NCBI GenBank assembly: GCA_036250195.1
Contig: JAVHZZ010000001.1
Coordinates: forward strand, 374,958,707-375,022,706
Direction of reading: 5' to 3'
Length of the DNA: 64,000 nt
Origin: Mixophyes australis
Lineage: Eukaryota > Chordata > Amphibia > Anura > Limnodynastidae
The translations under genes and the position numbers were made by a program. Positions 34,661-47,509 of the stretch are shown here, one piece after another (within the stretch, counting starts at the first letter, position 1; each line of letters opens with the position of its first letter). Under the pieces are notes generated by a model that saw only the letters and a program-made list of their open reading frames with translations, had not been told where the DNA came from and searched no databases.

Positions 34661-35465
34661 TCCTGGTGGCCAGTTTATCTGATGACTTGTCCCTGTCCTC
34701 AGTCAGTAGGTCCCATTACTTTATTTTTTGTAGATAAATTTATTTTATGCAAAATAATACTTTTCATATTTCTTTCATTTTACATAGAAATAATATAATA
34801 CAGGATAACATATTACACTGCATGTTCTTTACATATTATTTCTCTTTTGCTGGGACTTCTGATTATATTGCAGCCAGTTGGACGATGAATTCAGAAAAGA
34901 TGGCAACAGAAGATTAATGAGCACCAGACACATTTTGTTAGAAGGAAATTACATATTTAGAAGGCTATATAGGGCGTCGTAAATAGCCAACAGTTTGCTG
35001 GTTCAAGGTGCTCAGGTTTGGCATATTGTAGATTGCAATGATTGATTGTTAAGTGCGGTTAGGGAAGACTCAATGATAAACTTCATAACCAATAACATAA
35101 TTATCGATAGACACTGGGATTAGACAGTAAATATAAAGTAATAACCTTCAAGGTAGTATTTTTTTAAATACTAATTTCTCCACATGCTACACCAGAAATC
35201 CAAGTTAGCTTAGGGAGGTAAACAAGTGGCTGAGATGTTGATGTAGGAAGGAGGGATCTAGGGTTTTTGAGAACTGGGACAATTTCTGAGTTATAGTCTC
35301 TACAGTAAGGCAAGATACACCTCAACGAAGGTTTTCAAGCAGGACCTAGGAGCAGTGCAGATAGAAACAATGGACAAGATAGATAGGAGCAGTGATTAGA
35401 AGCACAGAGAGAAGTGGTTAGAAGCAGTGAGAAAGAGACATGTAATTAGAAGTGGTAGTGAAAAT
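34661..35465. other. 3' flank of the pseudogene unit
   Basis: 34665-34780 aligns with the 3' flank of the working gene (from about 13785: CAGTTTATCTGATGACTTG-like sequence). The remainder holds nothing recognisable. Confidence 0.55.
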
Positions 35466-35740
35466 TAGAGATGAGCGTCTTCGGATTCTGAGAAATCTGA
35501 CAGATCTGAAAATTTGGGTTCCGAGTGAAACCGAGTCATGACTCTGTTTTGCGCACCAATTTCGGATCTCAAAATGAGGCAAAACATAATTTCTGGGAAA
35601 ATATTGATGCAAAACTCGCAAGACTTTTGGATCAATATCTTCTATATATAGGCCTCCCTCATTTTCTCATGTGCCATTTAGGAACAGGCGGCATGATGGA
35701 CAATAGGGTGCAGGGTGAAAGGAGGACAGAGAAAACAATA
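35466..35740. mobile_element. Truncated hAT-like element end
   Basis: Starts TAGAGATGAGCG followed by repeated GGAT/GATC-rich subterminal sequence, like the ends of the elements at 38095 and 61782. The other end was not found, so it is probably truncated. Confidence 0.5.
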
Positions 35741-38402
35741 GAATAGTTGTGATTGTTGTAATGCAGTTCTGTAGAGATCAGTCAGCTAGAACAGTGTAAT
35801 GATCAATTGGTTTTAATTTCAATCTTTCAGAGAGTTTAGATGGAGTAATGGCTACTGGTTGCAATTAATGTGTAAGGTATATAATAGAGCTAGTATATAA
35901 ACTGAGGTAGATATTATTCTGAACTAAGTAGTGTCACCAACTGAAGCAAGCCCATTAGATAAATTAAACAACAACAAAAATTTAATGTAAGGTGCAAGAG
36001 ATAAGAATGTTGAAATGCTACGCACACAATAAATTTGCAACAACATGTATCATGGAGAGTGACGAGGCAGTAACAATCAGATGTCATTAGATGGACCAAG
36101 GCATCAGTAGTTATTTAGACAAGTAGAAACCAATTATACACAGCTACGTAATTTGCTGTCACTATATAAATAAATGATTATCATAGACAAAGCTGGCCTG
36201 TACTTATACCAAAAACTCAAACACTAGTACTATGGACTTCTCAATGGGCAGATTATTTATCGTTAGCCAACAGCAGAGCTACGAGTGAGGCAGGTCTGTG
36301 CCATAATGCTGCCCTTGTGAATCATATATATGCAGTGTATATATACATCCAGTTACTATGTCCAGTTTGAAATTGAAATGTCAGTCTTGATTTATGCTTC
36401 TGTCTAAGCTCAAGAGTAGTATCTGACCTAGTACGGTTGGTTCAGGACATCCTGCATTCTGATTGGACAGGTCCCCTTGGTCTGATGCAGGAAGGCTGGT
36501 GGAGTTTGGAGCCCAAGCTGCCTATGCCTCAGGGGGACAGGGCCGTAGGTTACCTAAAAATGCAGTGGTGGTGGGACTGGAACCCTCACCTGGCACAATC
36601 CTGGTGTAAAGGGGACTGCCCGAGGCTTGCAGTGATGGTGGTCCCCAAGACCCATGTATTTAACTATGGAATGTATATAAATAATTATATGTTCTATTAG
36701 TGAAGTAAAAGAAATATGTAAAACAAATAGGCCAATAGTTGCTCTCCCTAAATAGTAAAATAGGAGCAAAAACAACTCCAAATTACATTATTTATTCTAT
36801 TTTTCACAATTTAATTAAATCCAGATCCAAAACCAAAAATCATGATTTTAAATTGCCAAACATTTTGTAAATTAGGTGATATAAACTAAAATACTGTACA
36901 TAATCTCACGTAACATTTATAGATCTAAAAATCCCTCTAAGAGAAGGATGCATTCCTAAATTATAAATAAATTCATGCAGGTATGTTTTTTTTTGCAGTA
37001 AATGGACTTCTCCAGAGCTTTATTTCCAAAATACCTATTATCACTATCTTAGAGGTCAGCCATTTCATTTTATCCATTGTTTTATTCTAAGTCTGCCCAT
37101 TCCCCAAACAATTGCAATGGGCCAGGCCGGTCCGTCCCTTATTCAATGCTTTGACCTCTATAGGCTGAGATGTCCACTGCTATCTGTTGCCTTAGAGAGG
37201 CAGAAATTTACACAGTGACGTGGTGGCCAGGATCAATATAAAATGGTTTCTGACTTCGAAACAAGTCCATTAGGCTATCATTAGCAGTGAGGGTTCATCA
37301 CTGCTGTGTGGTTACTGTAATTAATTTACTTAATTAGTATAAATCTAATAAGGGATTTAAAAATTATGATTCTCAATTACAGTTTAAAACAATTCTGAAA
37401 CAAGATTTAGATGTTAAAAGTATTTTCGATCTGATTTTTTTCAAAGAGGGACTATTTGGTGATTGTTACCATGACTGTGAATAGCCAGAATCACCTTTAG
37501 TCAGTGGGCTCTTCCGCAAACACAAATGTTAAGGTTAGACTGTGACAAAAACTAGCAGAATGTTTTCTTTTTCTTCTTTTCAAACCTTGCTCAAATAGAT
37601 GCTTTACTAAAAATATGCAGCATAATGGAATGAATATCTTCAACTCATCAACTTAAATAAATATTAAATTAAATAATATAAACAATCTATTATTAAGACT
37701 GTTAATGTAAAATTGTATGTTTTTTTAACTTGGACAAACCATTCTTTAAAAAAAATCATAAACATAAATAAAAGGGGCTTGTTTTTCTTACATGTACTAA
37801 TGAATATGGACAGCAAAATAATTATTTCATGGGGCTCTCAGCCCCAAAATATTTTTTAAAAGCAGGGTGTGGTCTACATTTATATATTCATAGAAAACAG
37901 AAGGGTGAGCACAAAACAGTGTAATATTATTAGATACTAGAAAATGTTTTTAACCTCTAGTGTGAGTACATTTATTAGGATGTACCAGGCTTCTCTGATT
38001 AGAGGTATAGATCTACGTTTTGGATAAAGTATTCAGTGAAATACCATACATAAAACCTACAGGAATTGGGAGACCATTATACGTTAGTATAAAATAGGGA
38101 TGTGCACCGGCGACTTTTGAGGTCTCGTGTTTTGGATCCGGATTTTCATTATTTTTGGGGTTCGGATTTGTCTTGCAAAACACTTGACGAAAGGTCTCGG
38201 TTCGGATTTAAGGTTTTGGATTCGGATTTTTTTTGGAAAAAACATAAAAAGTTTAAAAATCAAGTTTTTGGGCTTATTTTCACTCCTATGCTATTAGTAA
38301 CCTCAATTACATTCAATAACAAGCATTTCCACTAATTTACAGTGTATTCTGAACACCTCACAATATAGTTATTAGTCCAAAACGTTGCAACGAGGTATCT
38401 TT

Positions 38403-39400
38403 CTGGACTGCGTAGAGGAGTGGGTCACCACAATATATATTAAAAACCCTGAACTTTTATGATTCGCACCAATAAATGTACCTGGACTGCGTAGAGGAGT
38501 GGGTCTCCACAATATATATTAAAAACCCTGAACTTTTATGAATCGCACCAATAAATGTACCTGGACTGCGTAGAGGAGTGGGTCACCACAATATATATTA
38601 AAAACCCTGAACTTTTATGAATCGCACCAATAAATGTACCTGGACTGCGTAGAGGAGTGGGTCACCACAATATATATTAAAAACCCTGAACTTTTATGAT
38701 TCGCACCAATAAATGTATCTGGACTGCGTAGAGGAGTGGGTCACCACAATATATATAATAAGAAAACCATCAACTTGTATGATTCGCACCAATAAATGTA
38801 CCTGGACTGCGTAGAGGAGTGGGTCACCACAATATATATTAAAAACCCTGAACTTTTATGAATCGCACCAATAAATGTACCTGGACTGCGTAGAGGAGTG
38901 GGTCACCACAATATATATTAAAAACCCTGAACTTTTATGAATCGCACCAATAAATGTACCTGGACTGCGTAGAGGAGTGGGTCACCACAATATATATTAA
39001 AAACCCTGAACTTGTATGATTCGCACCAATAAATGTATCTGGACTGCGTAGAGGAGTGGGTCACCACAATATATATAATAAGAAAACAATCAACTTGTAT
39101 GATTCGCACCAATAAATGTACCTGGACTGCGTAGAGGAGTGGGTCACCACAATATATATTAAAAACCCTGAACTTTTATGATTCGCACCAATAAATGTAC
39201 CTGGACTGCGTAGAGGAGTGGGTCACCACAATATATATTAAAAACCCTGAACTTGTATGATTCGCACCAATAAATGTACCTGGACTGCGTAGAGGAGTGG
39301 GTCACCACAATATATATTAAAAACCCTGAACTTGTATGATTCACACCAATAAATGTACCTGGACTGCGTAGAGGAGTGGGCACTGGGCACCACAATAAAA
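38403..39400. repeat. 79-base minisatellite, 13 units, with higher-order pattern
   Basis: Units begin CTGGACTGCGTAGAGG at 38403, 38482, 38561, 38640, 38719, 38802, 38881, 38960, 39039, 39122, 39201, 39280 and 39359. Units at 38719 and 39039 are 83 bases and share an ATATATAATAAGAAAAC variant, giving a 320-base four-unit higher-order period. Confidence 0.95.
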
Positions 39401-39594
39401 TATATAAAAAACCTTCAACAGGTCTGCATTACACTACACATACGGCTGCTCCTCCATCCTCTCCATCATATACATGTTAGAGTTTTAGCGTGTGACAACC
39501 TATTGTTTTTGATAATGTCAGTGCATTTTGAATATTTTTCAATTTGCCCCACACCACTGAATGTACTTTATCTATGATACGCATCTATCTATCT

Positions 39595-40865
39595 TGACTG
39601 CGTAGTGTGGTGGCCCCGGTACACAATTTGGTACCGAGGCCACAATATAATTAAAAAACCCTCCACGTGTCAGAATTCCACCAAAAAAGGGTATGGACTG
39701 CGTAGTGTGGTGGCCCCGGTACACAATTTGGTACCGAGGCCACAATATAATTAAAAAATTGGGCATCAACTGTCACCGTTGTTTAATATCTGATACACCT
39801 AAATATGGACTGCACAATGGAGTGGCCCCGGTAGTAAATTTGGTGCCGGGGCCACAATAAAATAAATACACCCTCAACTGGTCTGAATTCCACCAAACAA
39901 GTATCTGGACTGCGTAGTGGGGTGGCCCCGGTACCCAATTTGATACCGGGGCCACATTACCTCCTCCAATTTCCAAGTGTAGTGTTTATAACATCTTAAC
40001 ACTACACTAATTCTAGCACGTCAAAACCTCTTGTTTTAAATAATGACAGGGCATTTAACTTTTGATTTAATTTATTGAATTTGTTGGCATTTTCTTTTAC
40101 CCAATTTGATACCGGGGCCACAATACCTCCTCCAAACATGGTACAGACAATTCGTCATTGAGATCCCATCAAGTATGTTAAAGACAGACAGGGTTGAAGT
40201 GTTATTGGTTGACTTTGTAAACCAAAAAACTGTCCCTGTTGCACATAGTCGTGCAATGAAGACTGACTTTTTCATTTAAAGGCACCATCTTTCAAGTGTA
40301 GTGTTTGTAAGTCTAAGTCATATTATACTTTTGGTAAAATTGGTTTATTTTGTTCCTCTTTATGGTAACTACTAATAGAATTAAAGTATTAAATAGAATT
40401 AAAGTATTAAATAGAGTGGTATAGAGTTGTAGTGTGGTATAGATAGAGTGGTCCCCACAATATAATAATAAAACCCTCAACTGGTCTGAATTCCACCAAA
40501 CAAGTATCTGGACTGCGTAGTGGGGTGGCCCCGGTACCCATTTTGATACCGGGGCCACAATAAAATAAATACACCCTCAACTGGTCTGAATTCCACCAAA
40601 CAAGTATCTGGACTGTGTAGTGGGGTGGCCCCGGTACCCATTTTGATACCGGGGCCACAATAAAATAAATACACCCTCAACTGGTCTGAATTCCACCAAA
40701 CAAGTATCTGGACTGCGTAGTGGGGTGGCACCGGTACCCAATTTGATACCGGGGCCACAATAAAATAAATATACCCTCAACTGGTCTGAATTCCACCAAA
40801 CAAGTATCTGGACTGCATAGTGGGGTGGCCCCGGTACCCAATTTGATACCAGGGCCACATTACCT
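39595..40865. repeat. About 100-base minisatellite in two blocks
   Basis: Units begin CTGGACTGCGTAGTGGGGTG and contain GGTACC...GGTACCGGGGCC inverted pieces. One block lies at 39595-39960, another at 40440-40865 with exact 100-base spacing (40508, 40608, 40708, 40808). Between them lies a partial duplicate of flanking sequence: 39960-40085 closely matches 40860-40990. The shared GGACTGCGTAG core links this array to the 79-base one. Confidence 0.92.
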
Positions 40866-41325
40866 CCTCCAATTTCCAAGTGTAGTGTTTATAACATCTT
40901 AACACTACACTAATTCTAGCACGTCAAAACCTCTTGTTTTAAATAATGACAGGGCATTTAACTTTTGATTTAATTTATTGAATTTGTTGGCATTTTCTTT
41001 TACTTTTTGAACATGGCAAACGACTGTTGAATGGTCACATAATGCCAAAAAAAAAGTTGCAAAATGGAATTGTCCTTGGGCCCTCCCACCCACCCTTATG
41101 TTGTTGAAATAGGACATGCACACTTTAACAAACCAATCATTTCAGCGACAGGGCCTACCAAACAACTGTGGCTGAAATGATTGGTTTGTTTGGGCCCCCA
41201 CACCAATAAAACAATTCATCTCTCCCTGTACAAACTAAACAGGCTCTACTGAGGAAAGATGTCATCCTCATCCTCAACCTCTGATTCCTCTCCCCCTACA
41301 GTGTGTACTTCCTCCTCCTCACACA

Positions 41326-41517
41326 TTATGAATTCGTCCCCGCTGGACTCCACAACCACAGTCCCTCTGTACTGTCTGGAGGGCAGTGCTGTACTTCATT
41401 GAGGAATTGATTATTCATTTTTATAAACATCATTTTTTCAACGTTGTGAGGAAGCAACCTCCTTCGCCGCTCACTGACCAGGTTCCCCGCTGCACTAAAA
41501 ACTCTTTCCGAGTACAC
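41326..41517 (-). pseudogene. hAT transposase C-terminal dimerisation fragment
   Basis: The 63-residue frame contains SERVFSAAGNLVSERRRRL and LLPHNVEKMMFIKMN, the conserved C-terminal hAT dimerisation region (FS..G...S..R..L....VE...F...N). No catalytic part is found upstream, so this is a leftover of the autonomous parent. Its position between the inverted ends supports the hAT call. Confidence 0.88.
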
Positions 41518-41732
41518 ACTGGAGGGGGGACAACTCAGTTAAAAAATAGAGCCAGTTTGTACAGGGGCTTCCAAACTGCCTTTTGGAGTTCTACCACGTC
41601 ACTACCTCTAGTTAATTTAGATTGCAAGGCTTGTAAATATAAATACTTTGAAGATAAAAAAAGCAGGCTGCACAGACTGAGGAGCAAGAAAGTGAAATTA
41701 AATGGACCACGTTACTTTGGTGGCTATCTATG

Positions 41733-42600
41733 AAATAACTATGCCCTTAGAAGCACAGAGCACAGGACACAGCACCACTGGACTGAACAGGACACGGCAC
41801 AGGACCCAGCAGCACTACGGAACTCAGCAGGACAGAGCACAGGACACAGCACCAATGGACTGATACTGCAGAATGTGTGAACTTTGTAATATTGCAGTAC
41901 CAATGGACTTATACTGCTGGATTGGTTTTGCAAATTTGGTTATAATTATATATTTTTTTTTTAATATTTTTTTTTTTTTTTTTTTAACTTTTTTTTTATT
42001 TTTTAAAAACTTGGGAATAATAGGGAAATAACTATGCCCTTAGAAGCACAGAGCACAGGACACAGCACCACTGGACTGAACAGGACACGGCACAGGACCC
42101 AGCAGCACTACGGAACTCAGCAGGACAGAGCACAGGACACAGCACCACTGGACTGATACTGCAGAATGTGTGAACTTTGTAATATTGCAGTACCACTGGA
42201 CTTTTACTGCTGAATGTGTGAACTTGGTAATATTGCAGTACCAATGGGCTTATACTGCAGGATTGGTTGTGCAAATTTTGTGGTAATTAAAAAAAATTAA
42301 ATTAGTTTTTGGTATTTTTTTAAATAACTTTTTTTTATTTTTTTAAACACAGGGGAATATTGGGGAAATAACTATGCCCTTAGAAGCACAGAGCACAGGA
42401 CACAGCACCACTGGACTGAACAGGACACAGCACAGGACCCAGCAGCACCACTGACCTCAGAAGGACAGAGCACAGCACACAGCACCACTGGACTGATACT
42501 GCAGAACACAGCACAGCACAGCACAGCACAGAACAAAACAGCACAGCACAGAACTAAACAGCACAGCACGAGATCTACCAGGACAGAGGACCACCTAACA
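41733..42600. repeat. Long tandem repeat of about 290-340 bases, three units
   Basis: Units start GAAATAACTATGCCCTTAGA near 41731, 42025 and 42366, each with short CAGCACAGGACACAG-type subrepeats; the last contains a (GCACA)n run (about 42500-42560). T-rich tracts separate the units. Confidence 0.9.
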
Positions 42601-43040
42601 CACCCTCCCTCTACCCTGATCAATGCCCGAGTGAAGATGGCGGCGACTAGCGGGGAATTTATAGGATCCGAGTATCGCGAGATCCAACAACGGGATTATG
42701 AGTCAAAGCCTCAGTTTCAGATTTGAATTTGGCGCCAATACCCGGATCTGTCTCGGATCCGACTCGGATCGGCAACGTTCGGGTGGGCTCGGATTTCAGA
42801 AATCCGAGTGCGCTCATCCCTAGTATAAAAGGGCACATTTTAATAGCTGTTTCTTTTATCCTGGCTGTGGAAACAATATGACAGTTCACACATATGATAA
42901 TAAATACAAATATGCAGTAACAAAGGACATATTAACAGCCTTTTACACAACAGTTATACAAAAATAAATACAAAATAAATCATGCTGACACATTAGGTAT
43001 TTTCACTTTAAAATCATTTCTGATAGGCCCATGATGGTGA

Positions 43041-43218
43041 TGACATCACCAGTGTCCACTGTAACCATGGAGACGGCAGTAAATTAACAGCTACAGATTT
43101 GTTTATGTTTGATTTGACCTAATGGCAGTTGATGGTCAGGTCAGAGGACATCTCATCTGAGAGAGACTAGAGAGATATTACCCATTGCTACCTTACCATA
43201 TTACCTTACATCAGTATC
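43041..43218 (+). promoter_or_regulatory. Proximal promoter of gene copy B: CRE-like site and X-box
   Basis: TGACATCA (43041-43048) and GTAACCATGGAGAC (43061-43074) are the same as in unit A, and the spacing to the ATG is unchanged. A few surrounding bases differ. Confidence 0.5.
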
Positions 43219-46200
43219 ATGGCAGGTAAGATTTCTTGTCATCTAATGCATAATAACTCATGACAGTGTAAAATTAATTATGTCAAGCTAAAACCAAATG
43301 CAATACATAAACATAACGTATGATGGTAAGTGACAACCAAGTATTCAGATTTGTGTATTATTATCTAAGCTACTTCCAATGGGACATATTGAATTCTTGA
43401 AATGTATCAATGGGAATTAAATATTTTTGAGCAATCTAATATTGTGACGTTAGTCAATATATAAAATATACTATATTATTTTGTCAGTCTTGTATGTCAA
43501 AATCATTGATGAGTTTTAGGCTGTAACACAACATCACCAGTTTTCTTTTTAACTATGAGATGTTTATCCATTAAACTGTGAAATAAATAAACAAAGTGAG
43601 ATATGTTTACTTAAATGATAATTTCATCTAAAACTAAAAGTCATTTCTGGATGGATTTCAAAAAGATAGGGAAAAATGAAAGCTATATTTACTTTTAGAC
43701 TGGCTTTACCCCCATCAGGCAGGTCCCCGAATGCACCAAGGGTTCCTCTCTGCAATCCTACTAAGTCAGTCCTGTTTCATACAGTCTGAGCATGTGTCAT
43801 GGCCCCTCATGTATGACAACACTGCTGCGTGTTTCTGTCAGGCCATCACTAGTAAGAGAGACGATCACAATCTAGGCAGATACAAATATTAATAAGTATT
43901 ACAACTTCTACATGTAGATGGGGATTAGGTATAAAAGAAAATGAGCCACTATAAGTATACTGTTACTAAGCTGTGATATAATGGATCGCTAAGGAAACGT
44001 AAATGTCCCCCTCACTGAAAAAGTGAGGTTAGTCTGATGAAAACCGACATTGCACTTTATTGCAGAGTCTTTCCACTCTCCATTTTCCAATTCAAGCTCT
44101 AAACTCAGGTCACCATCGTGCAGAGGGAAGTCAGGATTACACCTAGACACCCGCCATGATGCATTAGGATGGGGGTAATCAACATACTTGTTTCAGTGTA
44201 AAAAACAATTACTCCTCTTAAAATATTAAGGCATAATTCTATCCAATGTGGATTATAACATTATACTGGTAATTCATTGTCCATTGACTTATAACATTAT
44301 ATAATTGCAAGTAAAAAAACAAATAAGCAGGACACACTTGGCCCAACAAACTGTGCAATACTATGATCCCTTTTAAGCAGATACCTTTACCCCCCAAATT
44401 TAGCTTTGCACAAAACAGTTTTGTCAACTTCCAACATTATTTATCTTTTAATTTCCAACACTCATGCTAATATTATTAAAAATGTTGGACCATTTAAAAT
44501 GGGCCTCAATTGTGACTAATAAGCATTCAAAGTTGAGTGTAGTAGTAGTCTTATATAACATACACTGCGTGCAATGTAATGATATGTATGGGATATAACC
44601 AGAAAAAGTGTTTGAAAAGAAAACGAATTCCTGAAGCAGCAGTTATAGAAAGACACTGATGACTATATAGGGACTGAGTCATTAAAAAACGTATCTGTTT
44701 TTTGTGCGTATCGTACGCAATTCCTTTCTGCACATGCCCAGAACAAGGACACTCAGCCGTCGATGAAAGCAAGTCCGCTGCGTATGACAACGCAAATAAC
44801 TGTTACAGCAGCCTATGATTTCGGGGAGTGAATAGGGCGGGGAAGGGGCTTGTGCCCATACTCGATGCACAATGTGGGCGTGCCAAACTGAAGCGAATGC
44901 AGCCACGTTAACATGAAGCTCTGTGTTTGTAAAAGTTTCTTGTTTTTCTGTCGTATCTCTTGCACCAGCTAAGGGTCTAGTCTAAGTCATGGGTAAGTAT
45001 TGTATACATGCTATAACATGTGTCTGCAATCAGGAGCTACTGTAAACATGTATTTTATGTACAGTAGACATTAAGGACAACCTAATAAATGTTTTTCAAA
45101 GGAAAAAAATATATAATTTTTTTTTTATACAGTTTCCATTTCTAATTATAAATGACTATATTATTGACAGGTAACATTAATTGTTTTTTATTTTCTCTGT
45201 GCGTTCTTTTGAGATTTCATATTCCACATACGTATTGTACACATCCTGCAGTGTCTGGTCTTGTAGAGCAGAGTGAACCTACACCCATTGTCACAACACC
45301 ACACGTATCTTGAGATCTGCTCCTTGCTGACTCCGGGAGTACGCAGAGCCGATTTACGTGCCGTTGAGGACAACAGCACGATGCGCTCAGTATCCGTCTC
45401 TTAATGACCAATAGTCCAATAGTCCTAAATATAAACTATCCCCTAAGCAGAACACTTACCTGACTCATCTCCGGCACAGAGCTTTGCACTATTCTGTGGG
45501 TCTGCATTTATTCTGTCACAGCTGACATACTTTTTTCTACAGGGCCATGGTCTCCATTAACATTCTTAGCAACACACCGGCTTCTCCCCCTAGCAATAAA
45601 TGTGCTACAAGTTTCTATAGCACCGTAGGTGTATAAGTGTTAGTGTGATCCTTTAGTGGAGTAAAGTTTCTCCAAGCCTGATGCAGTGTGAGACCAGCTT
45701 TAGTAAACTAACACCAACCCCACCAGGCCATGTATAACTAAATGTGTAATCAATCAAAGCCTTTATATTTAATCTTTATCAGATTCATAATGTATCTGGG
45801 GTAAAGCTTTTCATTCGCTCTTCATCAGACATAATGCAACTGGTACATTGGGGGGAAAAAAACTAAACATTTTTTCTTATATTTGTTTTTGGGTCTCACA
45901 TTGTCTAGAGAAATTAATTAAGAAAGAAAACTATCCACAGGGGATGGGCTGGAATACAATAAGACATTTTTAGGTTGAAATATCTTAGTATATAGACTGT
46001 TCTCTGTACTTTGAGAGGTTGAAAAATATAAATATTCAGCTAGTAGTGGAAAAATCATTGTTTTGATCCCTCACAATATTTTGGACTTATTGAAGCTCTC
46101 AGATACATGAGAAGTGTTGGGAAACATCATTACATTTTTTCCACCACAAACTGTTGTGGGAAATTATGACCAATCATATCTCAAAGGAGATTCTATTTTT

Positions 46201-47003
46201 ACAGATATGATGACTTTCTATCTTATAATCTTAAACAGACAACGCCAAAATCCCCTAACCCCCATCCAGCTTTCTGCTGGAAAAGTGTGGAAAATTTCAC
46301 CCCTTCTTTGCTGATTTTTCGGTCCATTTTCACCTTGATGTATACCCTGTGGGATTGAAAAGGATTTTAAGGGGATATTATTGTTAAGAACAGTCCAATT
46401 ATTGAAAATTGCATTCATGAAACATCTTTTATAATAATAAACACCATTTTATGTATTACAATATTATATTATTAAATTATTATTTTCTTTGCAGACTCTT
46501 TAAGGAATACTTCAGATAATAATGCCACTGACATAACAGCTCCAAAAAGCCAGATCAGCAGGTTACGCCTTCAGCTACAGGAATCGGTTAATTACTTCCA
46601 TGAACTGGGTAAAAGAACAAGTAATCAAATCCAAAGCCACACTAAATCTTATCAAAACAACATGGAATATAGCAAAAAAATAGTCAACAAAACTTCAGAT
46701 CCCATCCTCCAGCAGAAGCCTACTCATAATATGCAGGTGTCCAGAAAATTTTTCCAAGCAGGGCTGAAAAACACCAAAGCTCCTAACATCCACGGAATGC
46801 CAAAATCAACTATTTTTCGGGAACCTGAGGTTTCTATACCGATTCCTCCAGAGAAGAGAAAGGAAAGAGAGGCCTTGAAAAGGAAAGCTCAGAAGGAGCG
46901 AGAAGAGGCCGCTAAATACCCCAGGAAGAGAGGGCCACAAATCCTAAGTCAGAGGATTAAGGATCAACAAATTGCCCTTCACTATGGATATTTATTTTGT
47001 TAA
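43219..47003 (+). CDS. Two-exon host gene, copy B: small basic protein, family unrecognised
   Basis: Exon 1 coding ATGGCAG lies at 43219-43225 with donor GTAAGA. The acceptor CTTTGCAG ends at 46494, and exon 2 runs 46495-47003, predicting 171 residues. Exon 2 differs from copy A at four bases by eye: three change residues (Arg to His in PTRNMQ, Asp to Asn in APDIHG, Ser to Thr in KSSIF) and one is silent (CCG to CCT). Intron 1 is shorter because it lacks the three transposon insertions of unit A. Both splice sites and the whole frame are intact, so both copies may be expressed. The function is unknown, and the ciliary or sperm suggestion rests on the promoter motifs. Confidence 0.72.
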
Positions 47004-47509
47004 TTTTTCTCTTTGAGTATCTGGGTGGACAATTTATCTGATGACTAGTCCTTGCCTTCAATCAGTATGCCCCATTACTTTATTTCTGGTAGATAAACTT
47101 CTTTTTATGCAAATTAATATTTTCCAATTGACATAAATTGTTCTGTTTCTGGATAATTTGCTGGAGCTGTGCCTGAACCTGCACAGATTCACAATCAATA
47201 GCCAGCAGTGAGTCAATCGGAGCAAGCCATGTCAATGACCCTCACCTCCAGAACTGGTCTGGGTAGACCATTGCAGGATCAGCAAGAAGAAGGAGAAAGG
47301 CATCCAAGAGTGAGGAGGAGGAAGAAGAAGAAGGATCCTCTTCAACCAGAAGGAGGAGTCTTCTGCAGACTGAACTAACACAACTAACATCATCTTCCTG
47401 ATGGCTGAGTCCAAGGATCACTTACAGGCTCATTCGTATTGCATTCATCTAAACTTCCTATGTAGTGCCCTGTCACACAGGAACCCATCCAGGCCATCAT
47501 CTTTCTAGC
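47004..47509. other. 3' flank of gene copy B
   Basis: Nearly the same as 13764-14269, including the purine-rich tract, which is slightly longer here (about 47283-47360). No recognised element. Confidence 0.5.

Larger units (their letters stand above)
6239..35933. repeat. Segmental duplication, unit A
   Basis: From GTCACCAACTGAAG at 6239 the sequence is nearly identical to that from 35934, while the flanking bases to the left differ, so 6239 and 35934 mark the breakpoint. The order gene - gag remnant - Ngaro element - diverged second gene unit is the same in both units. Exon 2 of the gene differs at only four positions by eye. Because unit B starts exactly where unit A ends, this is a direct tandem duplication of about 29.7 kb. 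Later transposon insertions account for most length differences. Confidence 0.9.
38095..42822. mobile_element. hAT element (4.7 kb) with minisatellites and a transposase scrap, unit B only
   Basis: The ends TAGGGATGTGC and GCGCTCATCCCTA are inverted repeats. GTATAAAA flanks both sides (38087-38094 and 42823-42830), while unit A has a single GTATAAAA at about 8372, the empty site. Both subterminal regions are rich in TCGGAT-type motifs. The interior is mostly tandem repeats, with only the C-terminal end of a transposase left, so the element is nonautonomous. Insertion postdates the segmental duplication. Confidence 0.95.

Noticed and set aside
38403..39400. Regular repeats with intervening sequence that might suggest a CRISPR array
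   Set aside because: Whole 79-base units repeat, spacers included, inside a hAT element of a eukaryote; no cas genes.
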